The notes beneath the pieces were generated by a model. That model worked only from the letters and a program-made list of their open reading frames with translations, had not been told where the DNA came from and searched no databases. Positions 18,473-27,114 of a DNA stretch of 64,000 nt are shown piece after piece. The stretch's first letter is position 1. Each line of letters begins with the position of its first letter. The stretch covers positions 1,464,001-1,528,000 of the forward strand of contig NC_004463.1 in NCBI RefSeq assembly GCF_000011365.1, in the 5' to 3' direction. Origin of the DNA: Bradyrhizobium diazoefficiens USDA 110. Lineage in GTDB: Bacteria > Pseudomonadota > Alphaproteobacteria > Rhizobiales > Xanthobacteraceae. A program made the position numbers and the translations under genes.

Positions 18473-19075
18473 CTATTGACGCTTGCGGATCGGGTATTCG
18501 TGCTCCAGCCGCGCGATTTCTTCGGGGGGCGTGGAAATCAGTTTCAATTCGAGCGGCGAAAGAACCCCGCCGCCGCATGGACCAAACTGGCCGTCGATCC
18601 GCCCGCTTTTGATCCGGCCCACGCTCATTTTGTCCGCCGCGTTAGCCGCGGCCGCAACTCCAATTGTGAGCAATGCGCCTGGGTGCCACCGCTGCTGCTC
18701 CTCGGTACAGCCTCCATCGCACCACTCGTAACTCGCGATGACTGCCCTGCGATCGATCCTGCTCCGAGGTAAATCGCCACGCAGAATCTTGACGTCTACG
18801 AATGTCAGCAGTTCGGTTGGCAGGTTTGTCCCCGGACCGGGCAGCGGGCGAACCTTGGCAAGGCGGCCACTCAGGACGATTGGGCTTAGATTGGCCAGAG
18901 CCTCGCGGGCCCGAAGGTCCTCGGCCCTCTTGGCCTGATCGACATGGTTATCGAAGGATTCGAAGTTGGCAATTCTCGCGCAATCGAGAGCGTAGACGGA
19001 GGTAGGCCATCCAAATCCGAGTGCAATTGAAACCGCCGCTGACAGCACGCGGTGAGGGAAGCCCGGCTGCATCAT
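18473..19075 (-). CDS. Secreted protein of unknown function
   Basis: A 200-residue protein with a signal peptide (residues 1-29, ending VYALDC). The mature part contains several cysteines (CARIANF, WCDGGC, GPCGGG) and a segment VVLSGRLAKV-like followed by TFVDVKILRGD that recalls tissue-inhibitor-like OB folds; this resemblance is only suggestive. GGAG lies 6 nt before ATG 19075, and this ribosome-binding site overlaps the TAG stop of the HNH gene (19085-19087), so the two are probably translated in a coupled manner. Function not recognised. Confidence 0.6.
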   Translation of the reverse strand: MMQPGFPHRVLSAAVSIALGFGWPTSVYALDCARIANFESFDNHVDQAKRAEDLRAREALANLSPIVLSGRLAKVRPLPGPGTNLPTELLTFVDVKILRGDLPRSRIDRRAVIASYEWCDGGCTEEQQRWHPGALLTIGVAAAANAADKMSVGRIKSGRIDGQFGPCGGGVLSPLELKLISTPPEEIARLEHEYPIRKRQ

Positions 19076-19084
19076 CCGTAGCTC

Positions 19085-19642
19085 CTACGGATCCAGTTCG
19101 GTATCCCAGTAGAGATAGTCCAGCCAACTGTCGTGCAGGTAATTCGGCGGGAACATGCGGCCGTTGCGGTGGAGCTGGTGCACGGTCGGCGCGAAGGCGC
19201 TCTGGCGCGGAAACATCTTGGCCTGCGCCGGGGTGAGATTGCCCTTGCGCAGATTACAGGGCGAGCACGCCGCGACCACGTTTTCCCAGGTGGTCTGGCC
19301 GCCCTTGCTGCGCGGGATGATGTGATCGAAGGTGAGGTCTTCGGGCGAGCCGCAATATTGGCAGGCGAAACGATCGCGCAGGAAGACGTTGAACCGGGTG
19401 AAGGCGGGGTGGGTGGTCGGCTTGACGAAGGATTTGAGCGAGACCACGCTCGGCAGCTGCATTTCCAGCGTGGGACTTCGGACCGCCTGATCGTAATGCG
19501 CGACGATGTTGACGCGGTCGAGGAACACCGCCTTGATCGCGTCCTGCCACGACCACAGAGACAGTGGGTAGTAACTCAGCGGCCGGAAGTCCGCATTCAG
19601 CACCAACACCGGCCAACTGCCTTGCGAGACATGTGCGTTCAA
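19085..19642 (-). CDS. HNH endonuclease family protein
   Basis: A 185-residue protein. The C-terminal half has the HNH/zinc-knuckle arrangement: CQYCG (about residues 89-93), the catalytic region TFDHIIPRSKGG (about 99-110), WENVVAACSPCNLRKGN (about 113-129). The N-terminal part (VLVLNADFRPLSYYPLSLW) is the domain found in the broad group of HNH proteins next to housekeeping genes. A TTG start at 19642 is favoured because GGGAG lies 6-8 nt upstream and family members begin MNAHVSQ; an in-frame ATG at 19681 has no ribosome-binding site. An inverted repeat stands 33-60 nt upstream. Nuclease activity is inferred. Confidence 0.85.
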   Translation of the reverse strand: MNAHVSQGSWPVLVLNADFRPLSYYPLSLWSWQDAIKAVFLDRVNIVAHYDQAVRSPTLEMQLPSVVSLKSFVKPTTHPAFTRFNVFLRDRFACQYCGSPEDLTFDHIIPRSKGGQTTWENVVAACSPCNLRKGNLTPAQAKMFPRQSAFAPTVHQLHRNGRMFPPNYLHDSWLDYLYWDTELDP

Positions 19643-19674
19643 GTAACGCTCCCGGCCTCCATGTACGCTGCGAA

Positions 19675-19703
19675 GCAGCATGTATTGACATACTACATGC
19701 AGC
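19675..19703. promoter_or_regulatory. Inverted repeat upstream of the HNH gene, candidate operator
   Basis: The arms GCAGCATGTA (19675-19684) and TACATGCAGC (19694-19703) are complementary at 9 of 10 positions around a 9 nt spacer. The element lies 33-61 nt upstream of the proposed TTG start, where an operator or promoter would be expected. Which protein binds is unknown. Confidence 0.4.
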
Positions 19704-19857
19704 GTGACGGGATTGTGAAGCCCGTTGAGCGACTTATTCAGGCGCAGGCAATGCGGCGGCGGGGTGGCAAAAGCGCTCAAAAACGCCGTGATTCGAGGAG
19801 GGGCCGGCAACTGGCGCGGAACCGCCTTTGGCGGCGCGTCGTGGCTTGCCGCGGCGG

Positions 19858-20832
19858 CTACTCCCGTACCCGTTCCAGCTTCTGCAAGCACCGGGTTGCG
19901 CGCACGACGGCCGGCATCTCCTGGTCCGGGAAGCTTGTCGCCCAGTTGGTGACACCGACCTCACCGACGTAGATGTCGCCCTTCGAGTCCAGCGCGATGC
20001 CGTGGGGGGCCAGGAATTTGCCGCTGGCCACACCCGGACCTTCCTCGCCGCCGAGCCGCGCGATGCGATTTCCCTTGGCGTCCACGATCGACAGCCGCGG
20101 GCCGAGATTGGGCACATTGCGGTTGATATCGAGGCCGGGGCCCAGCTCGCCGATCACGAAGGTCGGGCTCCTGCCGCCGCAGCAGCACAGCGCGCAGGGC
20201 CGGTGCAGGTTGTTCCACTGCGTCTCGTATTTGCCCTCGCCATTGAACACCTGCACGCGATGGTTCTCGCGGTCGGCGACGTAGACCCAGCCATCGGAAT
20301 CGGTGGCGATGTTGTGCACGATGTTGAACTGGCCGGGGTCGGTGCCGGGCTCGCCCCAGCTCTTGATCAGCTTGCCGTCCGGCGTGAACTTGTGCACGCG
20401 CGCATTGCCATAGCCGTCGGAGACATAGATCTCGCCTTTCGGCGACAATGCGGTGTGGGTGCAGCGGTGGAACGGCTCGCCGCTCATGAACGGTGCCGGC
20501 TTTGCGGGGATCCCGATCGTCAGCAGCACCTTGCCGTCGCTGGTGCATTTGCGCACGGTATGGTCGCCGTCGTCGGTGCAGTAGAGATTGTCGTCGGCAT
20601 CGATGTGCAGGCCGTGCGCGCGCGAGAACAGGCCCTCGCCCCAACTGCGCAGGAAATTGCCCTCGCGATCCAGCACCACCATCGGATGGGCGCCGCGGTT
20701 GAAGACATAGACGCGGTCGAGGCTGTCGACCGCGACCGCGGCGACGTCGGTGAGCTGCCAGCCGTCCGGAAGTTTCGCGAAGTTTTCGACGACGCGGTAG
20801 CGGTGCTCGCCGGTGCCGAGAATGGCTGGCAT
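19858..20832 (-). CDS. NHL-repeat beta-propeller protein
   Basis: A 324-residue protein built of NHL repeats; units are seen as DVAAVAVDSLDRVYVFNRG, AHGLHIDADDNLYCTDDGDH, THTALSPKGEIYVSDGYGNA and NIVHNIATDSDGWVYVADR, each about 45-50 residues. The arrangement resembles the propeller of peptidyl-alpha-hydroxyglycine alpha-amidating lyase, a common but weak label for such proteins. No signal peptide at the chosen start (MPAILGTGEH, 20832). The frame is open 18 codons further upstream, but that part reads the palindromic repeat at 20848-20948. Function unknown. Confidence 0.75.
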   Translation of the reverse strand: MPAILGTGEHRYRVVENFAKLPDGWQLTDVAAVAVDSLDRVYVFNRGAHPMVVLDREGNFLRSWGEGLFSRAHGLHIDADDNLYCTDDGDHTVRKCTSDGKVLLTIGIPAKPAPFMSGEPFHRCTHTALSPKGEIYVSDGYGNARVHKFTPDGKLIKSWGEPGTDPGQFNIVHNIATDSDGWVYVADRENHRVQVFNGEGKYETQWNNLHRPCALCCCGGRSPTFVIGELGPGLDINRNVPNLGPRLSIVDAKGNRIARLGGEEGPGVASGKFLAPHGIALDSKGDIYVGEVGVTNWATSFPDQEMPAVVRATRCLQKLERVRE

Positions 20833-20847
20833 TGGGTTTCTCCTCTT

Positions 20848-20948
20848 GTCATTCCGGGGCGCGCGTAGCGTGAACCCGGAATCCATCGGGCCGCATATCC
20901 CGGGGGTAGATGGATTCCGGGCTCGCGCTACGCGCGCCCCGGAATGAC
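20848..20948. repeat. Palindromic intergenic repeat, family A
   Basis: Outer arms at 20848-20870 and 20926-20948 are perfectly complementary over 23 bp (starting GTCATTCCGGGGCGCG). Inner arms GAACCCGGAATCCATC and GATGGATTCCGGGCTC form a second nested hairpin. Related copies are at 28070-28220, 47987-48089 and 53257-53294. It lies between the monooxygenase and NHL genes. Confidence 0.9.
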
Positions 20949-20955
20949 GTGTGTG

Positions 20956-22733
20956 TTACCTTGTATCCACCTCACGCCCCAAAATCCCTTCCTCGATGGC
21001 CTTGATCTGGAGCGCGAGATATTTCGAGTTGATCCGGCACTGGGCGAGGCTGCCGGCGATGAACCACAGGCCGGGCTGCTTCGTGCGCGCATACATGTTG
21101 CGCAGCTCGAAGCCTTCGCCAATCCCCAGACCGGGCCGACGCGATCGGCTACGCCATCGCCGAACAGCTTTCGCACCAGATATTCCTGCGGTTTGTAGCC
21201 GGTCGAGAGCACGATCAGGTCGGCCGGAATGGTCGTGCCGTCCTTCATCCGAACGCCCTCGGCGACGAAGCTTTCGATGTCGGAAAACTGCCTGAGCTTG
21301 ATCGCCCCCTCGGCGATGAGGTTGGAGCAGCCGACGTTGAAATAATAACCGCCGCCGCGGGTGAGGTATTTGAACTGCCAGCCGGTGCCGGCCTCGCCGA
21401 AGTCGAGCTTGAAGCCGACGCGGGAGAGGCCGTCGAGCAGCTCCCTGTCGAGCTCCTTCGACTGCTCCGTCAGCATCACATGGGTCTTCTTCGCCAGCGG
21501 CGTCGGCATCGAGGTCGCGATCAGATCGTTGTCCTCGAGCGTGCCCTCATTGTAGGTCGCATAGGCCAACTGCGCCGACGGCTCGATATTGGTGACCAGC
21601 GTCGGCGAGCGCTGCACCAGGGTCACCTCGGCGCCGCTGGAATAAAGATCCTGCGCGATGTCGTGGCCGCTGTTGCCGGTGCCGATGACGATGGCGCGCT
21701 TGCCTGTCCAGTTTTCGCCGTCCTCGTAGCGGCTGGAATGCACCAGCGTGCCCCTGAAATTGTCGAGGGTCGGAATGTCTGGAACATTGGCGATGCCGCT
21801 GACGCCGGTCGCCATCACTACATGGCGCGGATGCATGGTGCGCTTGTCGCCGTCCGCGCGGCGCAGCGTGACGGTCCAGCGGCCTTTCGCCTCGTCGTAA
21901 GCGCCGTCCTCGAACTCGGTGCCGGTCCAGAAGTTCAGCTCCATCGCGTCGACGTAAGCTTCGAACCAGTTGGCGAGCTTGTCCTTGGGGATATAGACCG
22001 GCCAGTTCGCCGGGAACGGCATGTAGGGCAGGTGATTGACCTGCACCTGGTTGTGCAGCGTCAGCGCGTGATAGCGCTTGCGCCAATTGTCGCCGATCCG
22101 CGCCTCGCGATCGACGATCAAGGTATCGACCTTCAACTGCTTCAGCCGTGCCGCGATGGCGAGCCCGGCCTGGCCGCCGCCGACCACCAGCACGGCCGGG
22201 TCGCGATCGGCGTAGTCGCGCGACGTGTTGCGCTGGTCGAGCCAGTTCGGCCCGCGGAAATCGCGCGAATAGGCCTGGCCGCGCGGCCGTGACGTGCCGA
22301 GCTGTTCCTCGAAGCCTTTGAGCTCGTCGAGCGCGGTCAGCAGCGTCCACGCCTTCAACCGGTCGCCGTCGGTGCTATCAGGCACGAGCCGCAGGATGCC
22401 GCTGCCGCGGCCGAGCGCGGTCTCGAAATTGAAGATGGCTTCGATGTTGCTGGTGCCGGCGCGCGTCACCCAGCGCGGTGGCGCACGGTTCGGTGCGATC
22501 TCGAAATGGGTCGGCGCAGCCCTGGACGCGAGCGCGGCCAACGCCTGCGCGATTGCGCGGCGGCCGGCCAGCGTTTGCAAGTTCCAGCTCAGCGCCAGCA
22601 CATCGCGCCAAAAGCTGTCGGGGAGGAAGAGGAGGTCCAGCGCGGCGGCGGGTTCCGGATTGCCTAGCGCGCCCGCGAATTCATCGAGCCAGGCCTGCGC
22701 GGCGACGGAAATATCCTTCGTCCTGTCCAGCAT
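20956..22733 (-). pseudogene. Flavin-containing monooxygenase with N-terminal NTF2-like domain; C-terminal frameshift
   Basis: Residues 1-140 look like a SnoaL/NTF2-type domain. Next come the FAD site GGGQAG (185-190) and an NADPH site GTGNSGHD (about 355), as in class B flavin monooxygenases. The reading frame as written continues to 20928 (601 aa), but its last 65 residues are not family-like. Skipping one base at the run of four C (21124-21127 on the + strand; GGGG in the coding strand) restores a normal C-terminus (IGEGFELRNMYARTKQPGLW and on) ending at a TAA at 20956-20958, 592 aa in total. Either a real frameshift mutation, a slippage site or an assembly error. Substrate unknown. Confidence 0.8.
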
Positions 22734-22769
22734 TCGCGACCTCGTGGCCGTCTTCGCGGCGTTTCCTCT

Positions 22770-22820
22770 GGAGCATGATCCGGAAAAGTGTGTAGCGGTT
22801 TTCCGAAGAGATCATGCTCC
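22770..22820. repeat. Rhizobiales-type inverted repeat (GAGCATGATC family)
   Basis: Arms GGAGCATGATCCGGAAAA and TTTTCCGAAGAGATCATGCTCC (22770-22787, 22799-22820) fold around the loop GTGTGTAGCGG with a small bulge. I recognise this element as a repeat common in intergenic regions of Rhizobiales. It lies between the DUF2855 and monooxygenase genes. Confidence 0.8.
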
Positions 22821-22872
22821 AATAATAATAGAGGTCGAACGCTATACTGGATCAGCCGATGTCAAAAGCGCT

Positions 22873-23958
22873 TTACCCGAGCAGCGAGAGCATATGGCCC
22901 TGCTCGGGCGGAATGCGCCCCTTCAACGTGCCGAGATAAATGCGCTGCACCGCCTCCGGCCCGCGGCTCTCGATCACACGCAGGCATTTCTCCAGCAGCG
23001 GCGCGAAGCCCGACCATGCCGCGCCAAAGCGCTGCTCGATGCCGCCAGGCCCCCAATCCTTCGCCCGCTTGCGAATATGGTCCGGCGCGAAGAACCAGCG
23101 CGGTTTTGCGCCGGGCAGGGCTCCTTCGTCGGCCTCGGTGGCGCGATGTGTCAAACCGACGCGCACCGAGCATTTCATCTGGTCACCAAAATGCCGGTGC
23201 AGTTCGGCGCGCAGGGCGCTGCTGCCGGCCATGTCGACGAAGGCGACCGGCGCATTCGATGGCAAGGACGTCACGCGGTCATAGGTGACGACCTCGTCGT
23301 AACATCCGAGCGACGTCACGAAGCCGGTATTACCGGCTGAGGTCAGGCCGATCACCTTGCGGCCGCGTGTGTGCAACAGATGCGCAAGGCCGAACGCGGT
23401 CTTGCTCGAGGCGCTCGACAGCAGCACGGTCCGCGCGCCAAAATCATCGTTCTCGGCGAGGAAGTCGTCGACCAGGAACGACAGCATGAACAGCGGTCGC
23501 AGCAGCGCCTGGTAGTCGCCCTGCCGGCCTGCGTAGGCGGGGTCGCCGGTGACGCGGGAGTAGAGATTGTAGACCGGCGCCACGCCTTGCCGATGCGCAG
23601 CCCCGTCGCGCAAGCCGCGCTTGCTGACGTCCGTGGCTTCGATGACGAGATGTGTCGCCATCGGAAAATAGCCGAACAACTGCTCGCCGGCTGCGACGCC
23701 GGGATGTTTCGAGGCGATCACCTCGCCAAAACCCCACACCGGAATGTTGCCGAAGCCCTGCGGCGCCGGAAAGATCTGCCAGTATTTCAGCTCGTCGCCC
23801 ATCACGGCATAGGTGATGTTGTTGGCGGTGAGCGCGAAGCGCTCGACCTTCACCAGCAGCGCATCCTGCGGCAGCGCGGCTGCATCCGGAATGGCGGTCT
23901 CGATCAGCTTGCACTGCTCGAGATCGTTGCGCGCAACGACGAAGTCGGTCGAGGTCAT
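22873..23958 (-). CDS. DUF2855 family protein, MDR-like fold
   Basis: A 361-residue protein that matches the DUF2855 family in length and pattern (FALTANNITYAVMGDELKYW near residues 45-64, VLLSSASSKTAFGLAHLL near 185-202). The arrangement resembles quinone oxidoreductase/medium-chain dehydrogenase proteins without the full glycine-rich motif. Members are often annotated only as hypothetical. ATG at 23958; its first codons overlap the stop of the AlkA-like gene by 4 nt, so the two genes form an operon. Confidence 0.8.
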   Translation of the reverse strand: MTSTDFVVARNDLEQCKLIETAIPDAAALPQDALLVKVERFALTANNITYAVMGDELKYWQIFPAPQGFGNIPVWGFGEVIASKHPGVAAGEQLFGYFPMATHLVIEATDVSKRGLRDGAAHRQGVAPVYNLYSRVTGDPAYAGRQGDYQALLRPLFMLSFLVDDFLAENDDFGARTVLLSSASSKTAFGLAHLLHTRGRKVIGLTSAGNTGFVTSLGCYDEVVTYDRVTSLPSNAPVAFVDMAGSSALRAELHRHFGDQMKCSVRVGLTHRATEADEGALPGAKPRWFFAPDHIRKRAKDWGPGGIEQRFGAAWSGFAPLLEKCLRVIESRGPEAVQRIYLGTLKGRIPPEQGHMLSLLG

Positions 23959-24695
23959 GGCGAAGGTCCCGGCTTTTTTCGTGCCGGCATCTTCTCTTTC
24001 ACCTGTGAGGGCTTTGCAACAGCAACATTGTTTAAAACGGCGTTCGCCTCGCCCGCGAGCACGCCCTCGCGTTTCTTCACCGCGCGGTAATAGCTCCACC
24101 ACAGATGCGCCGCCGCGCCGCGCAGCGGACGCCAGGGTTCGGCGAGCGGCACCATCTGCTTCTCCGTCGGCCGTGCCTGAAGGCCGAGGCCGATCTTGAT
24201 GCCCTCCTGCACCGCGAGGTCGCCGGCCGGCCAGGCATCGCCATGGCCGAGGCAAAACAGGAGATAGACGTCCGCGGTCCACGGTCCGATGCCGGGCAGC
24301 GAGATCAGCGTGTGATGCGCGGCGTCGGCATCTTCCTCGGCGAGCACGTCGAGGTTCAGCCGCTCCGCCGTGATCTCGCGCGCAAGATGTTTCAGCGTCT
24401 TGATCTTGGCGGCGGACAGGCCAAGCCGTCCCAGCCGGTCGGTGCGCGCGCGGCCCACCGCCTCATGATCGAACGGATCTAATGCGGCCGACAGCCGTCC
24501 CCAGATCGCCGCGGCGCTGGCGGTCGAGAGCTGCTGCCCGCAGACGATATGCGCGAGCCCGGGGAAGCCCGGTTCGCGTCGCCGCAAGGCCGGCATGCCC
24601 GCAGCCGCAAGCACGGGCTTGAGCCGAGGATCGCGCTTCACCAGCGCGTGGACGGCCTCTTCGAGATCGGACTGGGTTTCGAGGTGGATGGTCAT
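23955..24695 (-). CDS. DNA-3-methyladenine glycosylase, AlkA type
   Basis: A 246-residue HhH-GPD glycosylase that removes alkylated bases. The helix-hairpin-helix reads LPGIGPWTADVY (133-144) and the catalytic Asp is Asp159 in WPAGDLAVQ. The preceding helix HIVCGQQLSTASA is typical of bacterial members. It has no N-terminal TBP-like domain of long AlkA and no C-terminal cysteine cluster, so it is the short form. ATG at 24695. The C-terminal tail (KKPGPSP) overlaps the next gene by 4 nt. Confidence 0.9.
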   Translation of the reverse strand: MTIHLETQSDLEEAVHALVKRDPRLKPVLAAAGMPALRRREPGFPGLAHIVCGQQLSTASAAAIWGRLSAALDPFDHEAVGRARTDRLGRLGLSAAKIKTLKHLAREITAERLNLDVLAEEDADAAHHTLISLPGIGPWTADVYLLFCLGHGDAWPAGDLAVQEGIKIGLGLQARPTEKQMVPLAEPWRPLRGAAAHLWWSYYRAVKKREGVLAGEANAVLNNVAVAKPSQVKEKMPARKKPGPSP

Positions 24696-24833
24696 TGTGG
24701 CCTAACTCGTCATGCGCGGGCTTGCCGTCTCTGCTAAAGCTGCGCTGGCCCAATACCGAAAAGCCCGTTGATGCCTTCGGCGTAGGCGGGACCCGCGCAT
24801 CCATCTCCCATCGTAACAGAGTCATGGAAGATG

Positions 24834-24858
24834 GATGGCCGGGTCAAGCCCGGCCATC
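24834..24858. repeat. Short palindrome, remnant of a GGCCGGG-type repeat
   Basis: GATGGCCGGG, spacer TCAA, then GCCCGGCCATC form a hairpin of about 10 bp stems, 15 nt before the gluQ start. In-frame upstream codons read through this element (giving MAGSSPAITRS), so the longer N-terminus should not be used. Confidence 0.6.
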
Positions 24859-24873
24859 ACGAGATCCTGTCAT

Positions 24874-25779
24874 ATGTCGCCACCCGTTTTCCGATTTGCT
24901 CCGAGCCCGAACGGCTTCCTGCATCTCGGCCACGCCTATTCGGCGTTGCTCAACTTCGACCGCGCGCGGGAGGCCGGCGGGCGGCTGTTGCTGCGGATCG
25001 AGGACATCGATGCGACGCGCTGCCGGCCTGAGTTCGAGGCGGCGATCTACGAGGATCTCGCCTGGCTCGGCATTGCCTGGGAAACACCGGTGCGCCGGCA
25101 GTCGGAGCATCTTTCCGATTACCGCGCCGCGCTGGAAAAGCTCTCTGCGCTCGGCCTCGTCTATCCCGCCTTCGAAAGCCGCGCCGAGATCGCAAGACTT
25201 GTGGCCGCGCGCGAGGCCGATGGGCCGTGGCCGCGCGATCCCGACGGCGCGCCGCTGTATCCCGGAGACGCCAAGTCGCTGTCCGCCGGCGAGCAGGCGC
25301 GGTTGATCGCATCCGGCGCGCCCTATGCGCTCCGGCTCGACATGGCGGCCGCCTGCTGGCGCGTTGCCAGTCTGGCCTGGAATGAACTCGGCGAGGGGCC
25401 GGACGGCGAGAGGGGCGTCGTTCCCGCGCGGCCGGAGGCCTGGGGAGACGTGATCCTGGCTCGCAAGGAGACGCCGACCAGCTACCATTTGTCCGTGGTC
25501 GTCGACGACGGCCTCCAGGGGATCAGCGAGGTGGTGCGCGGCCAGGACCTGTTTCACGCCACCTCCGTCCACCGCCTGCTGCAAACCCTGCTTGGCCTGC
25601 CGGAACCCGCCTACCGCCACCACGCCCTGATTCGGGATGAAGCCGGGCGGAAGCTGTCGAAATCGAGCCGCTCGACCGGCTTGCGGGAGTTACGCGACGC
25701 CGGTGCATCGCCCGTCGGCATCCGCGCTCTGGTGGGATTAGGTGAAGTTTCTCTGGGGTTTAGCCAAACACCGCCGTGA
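24874..25779 (+). CDS. gluQ: Glutamyl-Q tRNA(Asp) synthetase
   Basis: A 301-residue protein related to the catalytic core of glutamyl-tRNA synthetase without the anticodon-binding part. The HIGH-like motif is FLHLGHA (about residues 14-20), RIEDIDATRC follows at about 39-48, and the KMSKS-like motif is KLSKSS (about 265). Such proteins transfer Glu to queuosine 34 of tRNA(Asp). In many bacteria a four-Cys zinc site is present; here I see no clear cysteine pattern, consistent with many alphaproteobacterial members. ATG 24874, no strong ribosome-binding site. The linked dksA found in enterics is absent. Confidence 0.88.
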   Translation: MSPPVFRFAPSPNGFLHLGHAYSALLNFDRAREAGGRLLLRIEDIDATRCRPEFEAAIYEDLAWLGIAWETPVRRQSEHLSDYRAALEKLSALGLVYPAFESRAEIARLVAAREADGPWPRDPDGAPLYPGDAKSLSAGEQARLIASGAPYALRLDMAAACWRVASLAWNELGEGPDGERGVVPARPEAWGDVILARKETPTSYHLSVVVDDGLQGISEVVRGQDLFHATSVHRLLQTLLGLPEPAYRHHALIRDEAGRKLSKSSRSTGLRELRDAGASPVGIRALVGLGEVSLGFSQTPP

Positions 25780-25851
25780 CTCCAGGGGTTCCGCCGTGCC
25801 ATGCTCGACTGACGGCCCGGGGGTTCGAAGGGGATACTTCGAAGGGGAATT

Positions 25852-27114
25852 ATGGCGGCGAAAACGCGCCCAGCGCGCACTACGCGGACGTCCAGGCGAT
25901 TGCCTCGGAAGCGGTCCGGGGCGGCCGGAAAGGTGCGCAAGCGCACCACCAAAGTGGTCGCGCCGGACGTGGTCCAGGCGGCGCTTGCCGCCTTTGCCCA
26001 TGAGGTCCGCACGCCCCTGACCGGCATTCTCGCGATCAGCGACCTGCTCGCGACCTCGGATCTCGGGGAGCGGGAGCGGCGCTGGGCTGACACCATCAAG
26101 GCCGGTGCCGAGCATCTGGCGAGCCTCGCCACCCTGTTCGTGGACGCCGCCCGAACCGGGAAGGGTGGCGGCGCGCTGCGGCAGGATCTGTTCGACCTGC
26201 GGGCGCTGGCCCGCAGCGCCGGCGATTCGCTCGCCGGGCGCGCCGCGGCCAAGGGCCTCCAGGCCCAGGTCGAGCTCTCCGAAAAGCTGCCAGGGCTGGT
26301 GGTCGGCGATCCCGTCCGCCTGCGCGCTGCACTCGAGAACCTCATCGACAATGCGGTGAAGTTCACCGACCAGGGCGGCGTGGCGCTCGTGGTCGCGCCT
26401 TGGCGTCCAACCAAAGGCAAGAAAAACGACAAGATGAAGGGCAGGGTCGGCGTCGCCTTCGCGGTGTCCGACAGCGGCATCGGCCTGACCATGGCCGAGA
26501 TCAAGCGGCTGTTCCGCCCGTTCACCCAGGCCAATGTCACCATCGCCTCGCGCTTCGGCGGCGCGGGCTTGGGGCTATCCTCGGTGAAGCAGCTGGCGCG
26601 CGGGATGGGTGGCGACATCTCGGTCGCACCGCGGCGCGGCGGCGGCGCCACCTTCACATTGACCGTGTCGCTGGACGCGGCGGGACCGGCCAGGTCCCGC
26701 AAGGCGAAGGGCGAAGCCGAGGCCGATGCGGCGGCCGCGCTGCGCGTGCTCAGCGTCGAGGACAATCCGTTCGGTCGCGTCGTGCTCAACACCATTTTGA
26801 CCGAGCTCGGCCATCATGCCGAGTTCATCGGGCGCGGCGAGGACGCGGTGAACCGGCTGGCACAGGGGGCTTTCGACGCGGTGCTGATGGACATGGTGCT
26901 GCCGGGCATCGACGGCGTCGAGGCCATCCGGCGGATCCGCACCATGCCGGCGCCGCTCGCTCAAATACCCATCATCGGCGTCTCCGGGCGCGGCGAGGAC
27001 GAGGCGGCCTCGCGCGAGGCGGGCGCCGACGCCTTCCTGGTCAAGCCCGTGTCTCCGCGTGCTTTAGCGACTGCGCTGCTTGAAGCGACACGCCGTGAGG
27101 TAGCCGCGACTTGA
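25852..27114 (+). CDS. Soluble hybrid histidine kinase with C-terminal receiver
   Basis: A 420-residue protein. A basic, unstructured N-terminus (residues 1-38) is followed directly by a HisKA domain with His50 in FAHEVRTPLTG, then a HATPase domain with N-box ENLIDNAVKF (162-171), G1 SDSGIGL (206-212) and G2 GGAGLGLSSVKQL (236-248). The receiver starts at about 297 with VEDN and has the phospho-acceptor Asp347 in LMDMVLP and the Lys of FLVKPVS near 397. No membrane segment or sensory domain is seen. The ATG at 25852 follows AAGGGG 4 nt upstream. The 3' end overlaps the convergent YihY gene by 74 nt. Cognate partner unknown. Confidence 0.88.
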   Translation: MAAKTRPARTTRTSRRLPRKRSGAAGKVRKRTTKVVAPDVVQAALAAFAHEVRTPLTGILAISDLLATSDLGERERRWADTIKAGAEHLASLATLFVDAARTGKGGGALRQDLFDLRALARSAGDSLAGRAAAKGLQAQVELSEKLPGLVVGDPVRLRAALENLIDNAVKFTDQGGVALVVAPWRPTKGKKNDKMKGRVGVAFAVSDSGIGLTMAEIKRLFRPFTQANVTIASRFGGAGLGLSSVKQLARGMGGDISVAPRRGGGATFTLTVSLDAAGPARSRKAKGEAEADAAAALRVLSVEDNPFGRVVLNTILTELGHHAEFIGRGEDAVNRLAQGAFDAVLMDMVLPGIDGVEAIRRIRTMPAPLAQIPIIGVSGRGEDEAASREAGADAFLVKPVSPRALATALLEATRREVAAT

